This document shows positions 7,252 through 13,931 of a stretch of DNA of 14,994 bases, piece by piece (within the stretch, counting starts at the first letter, position 1; each line of letters begins with the position of its first letter). Source of the stretch: Candidatus Tayloriibacteriota bacterium. GTDB taxonomy: Bacteria > Patescibacteriota > Minisyncoccia > Phycocordibacterales > PALSA-1337. A program made the translations under genes and the position numbers. The notes beneath the pieces were generated by a model. That model saw nothing but the letters and a program-made list of their open reading frames with translations. It was not told where the DNA came from and ran no database searches. The stretch is from NCBI GenBank assembly GCA_026395095.1, contig JAPLZI010000039.1:1-14994 (forward strand), given 5' to 3'.

Positions 7252-7275
7252 CGTTATACCATATATGGTATAACG
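7252..7275 (-). promoter_or_regulatory. 24-bp perfect palindrome containing an extended -10 box
   Basis: Two 12-bp arms (CGTTATACCATA and its exact complement) meet without a spacer between valS and the GW-repeat gene. On either strand it reads TGGTATAAC, an extended -10. On the minus strand this -10 is at 7258-7253, with predicted initiation near 7246 and a leader of about 50 nt to the ATG at 7195. There is no T-run and the arms are AT-rich, so it is not a terminator. A dimeric repressor operator over the promoter is the simplest reading. Confidence 0.5.
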
Positions 7276-7288
7276 ACTTAGTCCCGTC

Positions 7289-9481
7289 CTATCCCGGCCA
7301 CTTTTCCACCATAAGCAGAGTTTTTGCCGCTTTTCCTGCATTCGCCGGCATGTATCCCCATATTTCCTCGGTGATAAACGGCATGAATGGGTGGAGGAGT
7401 TTCAACACATCAGAAAGAATAACCATCAAAAGGCTCAATCGACTCTGTTTCTTGACTTCATCTCCACTAGATAGGATAGATTTTGATTCCTCAATAATCT
7501 TGTCAGCGAATTCATGCCAAACATAGTGATAAAGCTTTTCGGCCACCAAATAAAACCTGTACTCATTCATCTCGGATGAAATTTCCCGTTTAAAAGCATT
7601 GAATGAATCGAGGATTTTCTGATCATCTTCGACAAACCTAATATCCCCTGTAGACTTGCCGTCAGATTTAAAATCAACAAATGACAAGACGAAGCGTGTC
7701 ACATTCCATAGCTTATTGGCAAAAAGCTTGTAGGCCTTGATTTTTGTCTCATCAATTTTACTGTCACTGCCAGGTCCAACTCCAACGATGAGCGACATGC
7801 GAACAGCGTCCGCACCATATTTGATTATCATATCCAATGGATCAATATTATTTCCGAGTGATTTACTTATCTTTCTTCCTTTTGTGTCCCTTACCAAACC
7901 ATGTAGATAAACAGTTTTAAACGGAACTTCACCCAAAATACAGGTGCTCATCAGGATCATTCGCGCCACCCAAAAGAAAAGTATATCAGAACCGGTTTCT
8001 AGGATAGTCGTAGGGTGAAACTGCCTTTCCAAGGAAAATTCTTTTTCATTGGGCCAACCTAATGTCGAAAAAGTCCACAATCCAGACGAGAACCAAGTAT
8101 CCAGCGTATCTTCATCTTGCTTCCAATCAGAGCCGGAAGGAGAATTGATGCCACAATAAATCTCATCTCCCTTGTACCAGACAGGAATACGATGTCCATA
8201 CCAGATTTGTCTCGAAATACACCAGTCGCGAAGATTCTCAATCCAATGAAAATAAACCTTTTCAAAACGGTCTGGAATTATCTCTATTTTAGAGGAAGCA
8301 ACGGCTTCCTTCATGAGTCCTTTCAATGTGACCATATTTTGGCCATTTCCTGAACTCTGATGGAAAGGCTTGTCTACCGCGACGAACCACTGGAGTTTCG
8401 GCAAGGGTTCAATAACCCCGCCAGTCCTCTGGGCCAAACTGATATTATGTTCAATATCCTCTTCTTTTTCGAGTAATCCTTCGCTTTTAAGCCAAGCAAC
8501 AACTGCTTCACGAGCTTCAGTTGTCTTTTTATCCTTTATTCCATCTCCGCCAACAATCATTTTGGCATACTCATTTATTACTTGTTTCAGTGGCAAACCA
8601 TTTTTTTGCGCCATTTCCCAGTCTATGATGCTGTGAGCTGGAGTTACACCTAATGCGCCCGTACCAAACTCCATATCAACTGCCGGATCAGTGATGACCT
8701 TGAGCTTTATCGGCTCACCGGCAAAAACTGTCTCAAATTCGCGACCAACAAAACTCTTATAACGCTCATCACCGGGATTAACAGCTATAGCAACATCACC
8801 AAGCTTTGTTTCAGGCCTAGTCGTAGAGATTGATATAGGAATATCTTTTGAATATTTAAAAGTGTAGAGCTTCGTCTTTCGCGTCTCGTATTCAATCTCG
8901 TCGTCAGATATTGTAGTCTGACCTTTTGGATCCCAATTGACGACACGGTAACCTCGATAAATAAGGCCGTCATCATACATTTTTTTAAAAGCTGTCCGTA
9001 CAGCCAAATTTCTTTTTTCATCGAGCGTGAATGCTTCTCTAGACCAATCGAGCGACGCCCCAATTTTTCTCATTTGAGTAATGATGGTATCGTGAGTTAC
9101 AGAAACATGAGTAGAAATTCTTTTGAGCAATTCCTCTCGGCCCAAATCGTGACGCGATTTCCCTTCCTTTTTTTGAATTTCCTTTTCCACTACAACCTGG
9201 GTTGCAATCGCAGCATGATCAGTGCCTGGAAGCCATAATGTTTTCCGACCACACATTCTCGCATAACGAACCATGATATCCTCAATATCAAGCATTAACG
9301 CAGAACCCATATGAAGCACACCAGTCACATTTGGAGGTGGTAGAACTATCGAAAATGGCTCACCTTTTTGATTTCTTTCCGGTAGTTTATCCGGATTGAA
9401 AAAACCGCTCTCATCCCAGAGTTTATATATACGGTCTTCGGTTGAGGCCGGATCATACGGCTTCAAAAACTTATCATTCAT
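7289..9481 (-). CDS. valS: Valyl-tRNA synthetase (short, no C-terminal arm)
   Basis: 730 residues. It charges tRNA-Val in the cytoplasm. Class I motifs: HMGS (57-60, the HIGH box, inside PPPNVTGVLHMGSAL) and KISKS (537-541, the KMSKS box). The CP1 editing domain is present (STTRPET, then FGTGALGVTPAH), so misactivated Thr can probably be removed. The DxWFSSGLW segment supports ValRS over IleRS or LeuRS. The anticodon-binding helical domain runs to HPFMPFITEEIW near 690-702, and the protein then ends. Typical bacterial ValRS is about 880-950 residues and has a C-terminal coiled-coil tRNA arm, which is absent here. The start follows a TGATAGTAT box by 7 nt. It sits 30 bp after the Tyr-rich gene. 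Confidence 0.96.
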   Translation of the reverse strand: MNDKFLKPYDPASTEDRIYKLWDESGFFNPDKLPERNQKGEPFSIVLPPPNVTGVLHMGSALMLDIEDIMVRYARMCGRKTLWLPGTDHAAIATQVVVEKEIQKKEGKSRHDLGREELLKRISTHVSVTHDTIITQMRKIGASLDWSREAFTLDEKRNLAVRTAFKKMYDDGLIYRGYRVVNWDPKGQTTISDDEIEYETRKTKLYTFKYSKDIPISISTTRPETKLGDVAIAVNPGDERYKSFVGREFETVFAGEPIKLKVITDPAVDMEFGTGALGVTPAHSIIDWEMAQKNGLPLKQVINEYAKMIVGGDGIKDKKTTEAREAVVAWLKSEGLLEKEEDIEHNISLAQRTGGVIEPLPKLQWFVAVDKPFHQSSGNGQNMVTLKGLMKEAVASSKIEIIPDRFEKVYFHWIENLRDWCISRQIWYGHRIPVWYKGDEIYCGINSPSGSDWKQDEDTLDTWFSSGLWTFSTLGWPNEKEFSLERQFHPTTILETGSDILFFWVARMILMSTCILGEVPFKTVYLHGLVRDTKGRKISKSLGNNIDPLDMIIKYGADAVRMSLIVGVGPGSDSKIDETKIKAYKLFANKLWNVTRFVLSFVDFKSDGKSTGDIRFVEDDQKILDSFNAFKREISSEMNEYRFYLVAEKLYHYVWHEFADKIIEESKSILSSGDEVKKQSRLSLLMVILSDVLKLLHPFMPFITEEIWGYMPANAGKAAKTLLMVEKWPG

Positions 9482-9488
9482 GCCGCAA

Positions 9489-9497
9489 ATACTATCA
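9489..9497 (-). promoter_or_regulatory. Possible extended -10 box for valS
   Basis: On the minus strand TGATAGTAT (hexamer TAGTAT, 9494-9489) lies 7 nt before the valS ATG at 9481, in the 30-bp gap after the Tyr-rich gene. If used, the valS mRNA would be leaderless. Read-through from the upstream promoter is an alternative. Confidence 0.35.
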
Positions 9498-9511
9498 GAA
9501 AATGAGACTAA

Positions 9512-9976
9512 TTAGTAATGCCAACGGACTGGAGCAGGAGGATAATAGACAGGAGCAATAGATTGATAGAAAGGTTGGTTGTAAACAATTGGCGAAATAG
9601 TAGGCGCCCTGTAGTAGTTGGAATAGCTAGAATAGTTGGAATAATACGCAGGTTGCTGATATACAGGCTGTTGGTACACAGGTTGCTGATAATAGCTGTT
9701 TCCATAGCTGTTGCCATAATTGTTTCCATAACCATAACTATTTCCATAGCCATTCCCGTAGTTATAACCATAATTGCCGCCATAATACGTAGCCGGCTGA
9801 ACTATGCCCGGAGCAGGATAGTAACCCGAAGAACAGTTGCCGTAGTAGGAAGAACAGCCACTGCCATATAGTTGTACCTGGGCAGCTGCTTCGCTAGGAG
9901 TAGCAATAATAACGGTAATAAAGGCGATTAGGGCCAATATCCCTGAAAATATGAGGTTTTTCATGACGTTTTTCAT
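9512..9976 (-). CDS. Secreted Tyr/Gly/Asn-rich low-complexity protein
   Basis: 154 residues, family not recognised. An N-terminal signal peptide is clear: basic start, hydrophobic 9-26, and small residues EAAA near 29-32. The rest is low complexity, with 30 tyrosines in total. Residues 64-96 are built from YGN/YGNS units and 97-111 from the tandem unit QQPVY. Ser/Tyr clusters and a Pro/Tyr tail ending RWHY follow. Two cysteines (C41, C48) could form a disulfide. Composition resembles cell-surface or self-assembling prion-like proteins, but no function can be stated. The start could also be M5 (9964). The ATG at 9976 fits a TTGACA promoter just upstream and a GAAGG in the leader. It diverges from tsaD. 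Confidence 0.7.
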   Translation of the reverse strand: MKNVMKNLIFSGILALIAFITVIIATPSEAAAQVQLYGSGCSSYYGNCSSGYYPAPGIVQPATYYGGNYGYNYGNGYGNSYGYGNNYGNSYGNSYYQQPVYQQPVYQQPAYYSNYSSYSNYYRAPTISPIVYNQPFYQSIAPVYYPPAPVRWHY

Positions 9977-9997
9977 AGTATTTTTATACCTTCGTAT

Positions 9998-10024
9998 GTT
10001 ATAGTACTATCCACCCTTTGTCAA
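9998..10024 (-). promoter_or_regulatory. Promoter of the Tyr-rich secreted protein gene
   Basis: A perfect -35 TTGACA (10024-10019, minus strand) is followed by TATAAC (10003-9998) after 15 bp, or by TAACAT (10001-9996) after 17 bp. Initiation near 9990 leaves a leader of about 15 nt. The -35 overlaps the -35 of the divergent tsaD promoter inside the inverted repeat CCCTT-TGTC-AAGGG (10014-10027). Confidence 0.5.
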
Positions 10025-10046
10025 GGGCAATAAACAAAGTTATACC
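10018..10046 (+). promoter_or_regulatory. Promoter of tsaD (leaderless)
   Basis: TTGTCA (10018-10023), 17 bp, then TATACC (10041-10046). The -10 ends 6 nt before the tsaD ATG at 10053, so transcription should begin at or next to the start codon. No Shine-Dalgarno sequence precedes the ATG, in agreement with this. Confidence 0.5.
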
Positions 10047-10052
10047 TCAATA

Positions 10053-11306
10053 ATGGTCATTCTAGGAATAGAAACTTCATGCGATGAAACCGCTCTAGCC
10101 CTCATAGAAACACGCGGGCAAGGCGCTGATTTCGAGTGCCGAGTAATAGGTTCGCTCGTACACTCACAAGCGGAACTCCATAGTGCCTATGGTGGCGTCT
10201 ACCCTACCCTGGCTAAGAGAGAACACGGCAAAAACCTCATACCGCTTTTCCATAAACTACTCACAGAATCCAGCGAATTTATACAAATTCGAGACGAGGC
10301 AGAATTAAATGCCGAATCAATTAAAAAATCGATTGATTCATTCCGAGCCGAAATTGCCCCTCAAAATCCGGAATTATTTGAGTCATTTGCAAATGCAAAA
10401 TTCCTAAACCGAATCCCAAAGATCGATCAGATTGCCGTCACGGAAGGACCGGGCCTCGAACCGGCTCTCTGGGTTGGAATAAATTTTGCCAGAATGCTCG
10501 GAGAGTTGTGGAGAGTTCCAGTCGTTCCGATCAATCACATGGAGGGTCACATCGTCGGTTCCCTGCTTTCAAGTGATATAACAAACGGAGTTTGGCATAA
10601 GATTCATACAGCGCCGATGACGGCGGTAGCTCTCCTCATAAGCGGCGGTCATACGCAACTTTTGGAGATCAAGTCCATCGGAAATTACAAAATAATCGGA
10701 GAAACTCTGGATGACGCCGTCGGCGAGGCCTTCGATAAAGCCGCGCGACTCCTTGGATTGAATTATCCTGGAGGTTCAAAGCTTTCAATGTTGGCCGCTG
10801 AGGCGCGTGAAGCTAACATCGAAGCACCACTCAAACTACCTCGGCCAATGATTAACTCAAAAGACCTGAATTTTTCTTTTTCAGGTTTAAAGACCGCCGT
10901 GCTTTATGCGGTCCGAAAGGCACCTAAGGATTTGAAGGGCGATTCCCCAAATCGTCCTGGGGACGAACTAGATGAGAATTGGAAAAAAGGGTTGGCCCGC
11001 GAGTTTGAGGACGCCGTAGCTGAAACTTTAAATTCGAAACTGAAAAGCGCCATAGAAAAGACTGACGCCAAATCGGTAATCATTGGCGGCGGCGTGAGTG
11101 CTAACGGCGTCCTTCGATCAACCTTCGAGAAAACCGCAAACGAATACGGCATTCCAATCTTCATGCCTTTGAGACATGTCTCCGGCGACAATGCCCTGAT
11201 GATAGCTCTAGCCGCGGCATTGGATTCAAGACATCCCTCATCTGGAAAACCAACGGAAAAAGTTAGTGGCCTCCGCGCACAAGGCACGAAGCGGCTGGGC
11301 GTATAA
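10053..11306 (+). CDS. tsaD: tRNA N6-threonylcarbamoyladenosine synthase, transferase subunit TsaD
   Basis: 417 residues. It transfers the threonylcarbamoyl group to A37 of ANN-decoding tRNAs in the cytoplasm. Seen: GIETSCDET (5-13), the metal ligands HMEGH (162-166, H162 and H166), LISGGHTQL (195-203), GEAFDKAARLLGLNYPGG (224-241), FSFSGLKTA (274-282), GGGVSANG (345-352) and the C-terminal metal Asp in SGDNALMIA (D379). Usual bacterial TsaD is about 340 residues. About 45 extra residues lie around 72-122, between the conserved N-terminal helix and the EGPGLEPALWVG loop, with smaller additions near 291-308 and at the C-terminus. No tsaB, tsaC or tsaE is in the window. It is convergent with the mre operon, with a gap of 12 bp. 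Confidence 0.96.
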   Translation: MVILGIETSCDETALALIETRGQGADFECRVIGSLVHSQAELHSAYGGVYPTLAKREHGKNLIPLFHKLLTESSEFIQIRDEAELNAESIKKSIDSFRAEIAPQNPELFESFANAKFLNRIPKIDQIAVTEGPGLEPALWVGINFARMLGELWRVPVVPINHMEGHIVGSLLSSDITNGVWHKIHTAPMTAVALLISGGHTQLLEIKSIGNYKIIGETLDDAVGEAFDKAARLLGLNYPGGSKLSMLAAEAREANIEAPLKLPRPMINSKDLNFSFSGLKTAVLYAVRKAPKDLKGDSPNRPGDELDENWKKGLAREFEDAVAETLNSKLKSAIEKTDAKSVIIGGGVSANGVLRSTFEKTANEYGIPIFMPLRHVSGDNALMIALAAALDSRHPSSGKPTEKVSGLRAQGTKRLGV

Positions 11307-11318
11307 CCGCCAGATACT

Positions 11319-11591
11319 CTAGCTATTATTTTTCACGACAATCTTCATATATGCAGCGATTCCTAATAGGATAACCGCGCCTATGGTATAAGCGTATCCC
11401 AAAATTCCCAGACCTCTACCAATCCCAAACAATACATCATAGATAAAACCAGCGATCGGAAGCTCGGCATATTTCGGAAAAACCCAGGCTCCGATGATCC
11501 CGAATGGTATCGCTATGAACCACCAGCCAAAAATAACCGATACGAACACGATCACATCAAGGGTGATTCGAAGTGGGATGTTATTATTCAT
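11319..11591 (-). CDS. Small integral membrane protein downstream of mreC
   Basis: 90 residues, family not recognised. Hydrophobic stretches at about 9-35, 45-60 and 63-85 suggest two or three membrane helices, with a basic end (KIVVKNNS). It starts 9 nt after the mreC stop, so it is very likely co-transcribed with mreB and mreC. In many bacteria this place is held by mreD (about 160 residues, five or more helices). This protein is too short for MreD and shows no obvious likeness to it. Whether it takes part in cell-shape control is open. No Shine-Dalgarno sequence is seen, and translation may be coupled to mreC. Confidence 0.75.
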   Translation of the reverse strand: MNNNIPLRITLDVIVFVSVIFGWWFIAIPFGIIGAWVFPKYAELPIAGFIYDVLFGIGRGLGILGYAYTIGAVILLGIAAYMKIVVKNNS

Positions 11592-11600
11592 GTGATTAAA

Positions 11601-12410
11601 TTAGCGGCGAATATTTGATTTTGGCAAATCAACAAGGACAAAACGGATCTGATAGATATTGACAGGCACTGCAAACAATACAGTATCAAAAGGGTTAGAA
11701 GGATCGGTTAAGACTGAAACTACCACACCGAAAGCCCGGCCGTAAAGGGTCCCATCAGTGACGATATCCCCAACTTGGACAAGCGAGCCGTGAGGCACTT
11801 CGGCGGTATATCCCCCGCCGCCGCGGCCTATGGATCTCGCTGGGATTTGTTTGGCGCCAATAAGCACATCATAGGTCTCACGTGGCGATGAATAAAGAAT
11901 TACTTTGGCTGAATGGGCGAGCAACTCCTTTACATGGCCGATCAAAACTTTTTCGGCTGCATAGACTTTCGAGGTGCTGGCGATGCCATCAACCTGACCT
12001 ATGTCTATAATTAGCTCGTCATACGGAAGAGCTCCCGGTCGAGCCAAAACGCTCCCTAGTTTGTATTGAGTCGGTGAAGTCGACGCGCGTCCGAACATCG
12101 AAAGCAGATCATTGTACCTGGATTCAAGTATCGCCACGGAAGAGCTGGAATAATTCATGCGCAAATCCGCAATCTCCATTTTTAGTGATTCATTTTCGGC
12201 AATGATATTTGATGTCGGCCTGAATGCCCCGATCTCCAGCGCAAATTCCTCACGCCAAAATGGTCTGGCGAGAGCAGTAAAAAAAGTTGGGAAAAAATAT
12301 GGAGCAAAGAATTGTGTGAGGCCAATTATGACTACAACCCCAATAGCAACCGTCGCTATGAGGCGGTTCCGTTTTGTACGAGCATAATTATGAGGACGAA
12401 GGTAAGTCAT
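11601..12410 (-). CDS. mreC: Rod shape-determining protein MreC
   Basis: 269 residues. A short basic cytoplasmic start is followed by one membrane helix (about 17-36), a coiled coil (about 67-105, where the polar pattern NESLKMEIADLRM lies) and an extracytoplasmic beta-barrel region. Typical MreC phrases include LGSVLARPGALPYDELIIDIG, the GIASTSKVYAAEKVLIGHV region, and VQVGDIVTDGTLYG with the following AFGVVVSV. It links the MreB filament to peptidoglycan synthesis enzymes outside the membrane. Its first 23 nt overlap the end of mreB, which points to translational coupling. Confidence 0.93.
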   Translation of the reverse strand: MTYLRPHNYARTKRNRLIATVAIGVVVIIGLTQFFAPYFFPTFFTALARPFWREEFALEIGAFRPTSNIIAENESLKMEIADLRMNYSSSSVAILESRYNDLLSMFGRASTSPTQYKLGSVLARPGALPYDELIIDIGQVDGIASTSKVYAAEKVLIGHVKELLAHSAKVILYSSPRETYDVLIGAKQIPARSIGRGGGGYTAEVPHGSLVQVGDIVTDGTLYGRAFGVVVSVLTDPSNPFDTVLFAVPVNIYQIRFVLVDLPKSNIRR

Positions 12411-13452
12411 CTTCGCTTTCTAGTAAAACAGAACGATAACGCTCGATATCTTCTAGAATCACGCCGGCGCCGCGGGCAATCGCTGTGAGTGGATCATCGG
12501 CTATCGTGACTGGTAATTTTAGGGTCTCAGAGAAAAGCCTGTCTAGTCCCTTTATGAGGGCGCCGCCGCCGATGAGATAAACGCCACGCTTCATGATGTC
12601 TGAAAGAACTTCTGGCGGTGTAGTTTCTAGAACTTCCTTGGCGGCCTCGACGATGGTCTCTATGGATTGCCCCATGGCTTCACGAATGTCGGAATCAGTG
12701 ATGACAACCTCGCGAGGCAGACCAGTTATAAGATCCCGACCTCGAATAGTCGTCTCCATCGGTTCGCCGGAAATGACGGAGCCAACGCTGATCTTCACCT
12801 GTTCGGCAGTCGTTTCACCTATGAGGATCTTAAATTCATTCCTGACATAGGAAACAATATCGTTATTAAGCCTGTCTCCGGCGATCTTTAGATTCTTGGA
12901 GCGAACGATGCCGCCGAGCGATATGACTGCTATGTCAGTCGTCCCACCACCTATATCTATGACCATACTTCCGACTGGATCATGGACAGGTAATCTGATG
13001 CCGATAGCTCCGGCCATCGGTTGTTCGATGATATAGACCTCGCGAGCACCGGCATTCCGGGTTGCATCCCGAACGGCGCGCACTTCCACATTCGTCACAC
13101 CGGAAGGAACGCCGACTACAACGCGGGGACCGAGAAGTTTCTTCGGCATGTATTCGCCGGCACGCTTCATGAGGTATGAAAGCATTTCCTCGGTGATCTC
13201 AAAGTCAGAAATAACTCCTTCGACGAGCGGACGGACCGCAGTAATATGAGTCGGAGTCCTGCCCAACATTTCTTTTGCAGTTATACCGACAGCTACGACC
13301 TGTCCGGTTTTATCATTCACTGCCACGACGGATGGCTCATTGACGACTATCCCCTTGCCGCGGACATATACGAGAGTGTTGGCGGTGCCAAGGTCGATGC
13401 CAATATCGTTCGAAGCACGTGCAAATAGTTTTTGCTTCCACTTCTTGATCAT
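12388..13452 (-). CDS. mreB: Rod shape-determining protein MreB (bacterial actin)
   Basis: 354 residues from the ATG at 13452. Actin-fold motifs: phosphate-1 loop DLGTANT (20-26), phosphate-2 DIGGGTTD (166-173), VVVGVPSG (111-118) and the adenosine motif YLIGGGALIKG. It polymerises on the inner membrane face and guides lateral wall synthesis with MreC. The frame extends 11 codons further to a TTG at 13485. I prefer the ATG because its product begins MIKKWKQKLF, the usual amphipathic membrane-binding start, and because the extended -10 box TGTGATAAT (13470-13462) lies within the longer version. It overlaps mreC by 23 nt. Confidence 0.95.
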   Translation of the reverse strand: MIKKWKQKLFARASNDIGIDLGTANTLVYVRGKGIVVNEPSVVAVNDKTGQVVAVGITAKEMLGRTPTHITAVRPLVEGVISDFEITEEMLSYLMKRAGEYMPKKLLGPRVVVGVPSGVTNVEVRAVRDATRNAGAREVYIIEQPMAGAIGIRLPVHDPVGSMVIDIGGGTTDIAVISLGGIVRSKNLKIAGDRLNNDIVSYVRNEFKILIGETTAEQVKISVGSVISGEPMETTIRGRDLITGLPREVVITDSDIREAMGQSIETIVEAAKEVLETTPPEVLSDIMKRGVYLIGGGALIKGLDRLFSETLKLPVTIADDPLTAIARGAGVILEDIERYRSVLLESEDDLPSSS

Positions 13453-13461
13453 AAAGTGAAC

Positions 13462-13470
13462 ATTATCACA
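13462..13470 (-). promoter_or_regulatory. Extended -10 box for the mreBC operon
   Basis: On the minus strand TGTGATAAT (hexamer GATAAT, 13467-13462) ends 9 nt before the mreB ATG at 13452. Initiation would be within about 3 nt of the start codon, so the mRNA is nearly leaderless. It supports the ATG over the upstream TTG. Confidence 0.5.
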
Positions 13471-13489
13471 AACTATAGGGCTCAAGTAA

Positions 13490-13518
13490 TTGACATTGTT
13501 TTGTAGCCGTGCTTTACT
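13490..13518 (+). promoter_or_regulatory. Promoter of the small gene divergent from mreB
   Basis: Perfect -35 TTGACA (13490-13495), a 17-bp spacer, then TTTACT (13513-13518; 4 of 6 match TATAAT). Predicted start is near 13525, directly before a strong hairpin. Confidence 0.5.
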
Positions 13519-13526
13519 GTGACCTG

Positions 13527-13545
13527 CAAACGAATGGTTCGTTTG
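13527..13545 (+). other. 5'-UTR hairpin of the small gene
   Basis: CAAACGAA (13527-13534) and TTCGTTTG (13538-13545) are perfect complements around a TGG loop: 8 bp directly at the predicted 5' end of the transcript. It could stabilise the RNA or act in control. No T-run follows, so it is not a terminator. Confidence 0.5.
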
Positions 13546-13585
13546 ACCCCAATCCTGGGATTACAACAACCACTAGCACATTCCG

Positions 13586-13777
13586 ATGGCAAATTTCCCG
13601 CAACTAAACGTAATTCGAAAAAGCTGGGTCAGGACTGACCACAAATTTTACGACGGAGGAAACGTTATTCCAGAGACACAAGAAGCTGGAAGGCAGTTCG
13701 ACGATCGAGCCGACTTTTCCCCAAAACCTCCAGGAGACGAAACTGATCTAGAAGAAGTACAAGGTAAACCTTCCTGA
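13586..13777 (+). CDS. Small hypothetical protein (63 aa)
   Basis: The family is not recognised. The N-terminal third is basic (R11, K12, R16, K20) and the last 20 residues are acidic (DETDLEEV). Gly and Pro are frequent, there is no signal peptide or membrane segment, and the protein may be partly disordered. Support for a real gene: a consensus promoter upstream, an ATG 60 nt into the transcript, and a strong terminator 35 nt past the TGA stop. Against: no Shine-Dalgarno sequence, and the transcript contains hairpins (13527-13545, and GGTCA/TGACC at 13627-13640 inside the frame). A structured non-coding RNA of about 320 nt ending at the terminator therefore cannot be excluded. Confidence 0.5.
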   Translation: MANFPQLNVIRKSWVRTDHKFYDGGNVIPETQEAGRQFDDRADFSPKPPGDETDLEEVQGKPS

Positions 13778-13811
13778 TCAAATTCCCATTTTTCCGATTT
13801 TGACGATTCTC

Positions 13812-13847
13812 AGCCGCGCTAACTCAAGGAGTAGCGCGGCTTTTTTA
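13812..13847 (+). terminator. Intrinsic terminator after the small gene
   Basis: GCCGCGCTA (13813-13821) pairs perfectly with TAGCGCGGC (13832-13840) around a 10-nt loop, followed by TTTTTT. This is the strongest terminator in the window and ends the transcript starting near 13525. Confidence 0.9.
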
Positions 13848-13931
13848 TTTGTTAAAAGAAGCAAATGAGAGGGATTGAATTGATGCGGCAAAAACAATGG
13901 GGTGGGTATGTCGATCCTTAAAAAAATCTTT

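Noticed and set aside
9518..9871. Plus-strand frame of 117 codons opposite the Tyr-rich gene
   Set aside because: It is the antisense image of the YGN repeat, giving alternating Ile/Val/Ala runs. The minus strand has the signal peptide and the promoter.
12593..12891. Plus-strand frames opposite mreB
   Set aside because: They are shadows of the strongly conserved mreB coding strand, with no independent signals.
13453..13485. Longer MreB starting at TTG 13485
   Set aside because: The extra 11 codons contain the extended -10 box, and the internal ATG gives the usual MIKKWKQKLF start.
13865..13921. 18-codon plus-strand frame starting ATG AGA GGG
   Set aside because: Too short to judge, no promoter directly upstream, and it follows a terminator. 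No supporting signal was seen.
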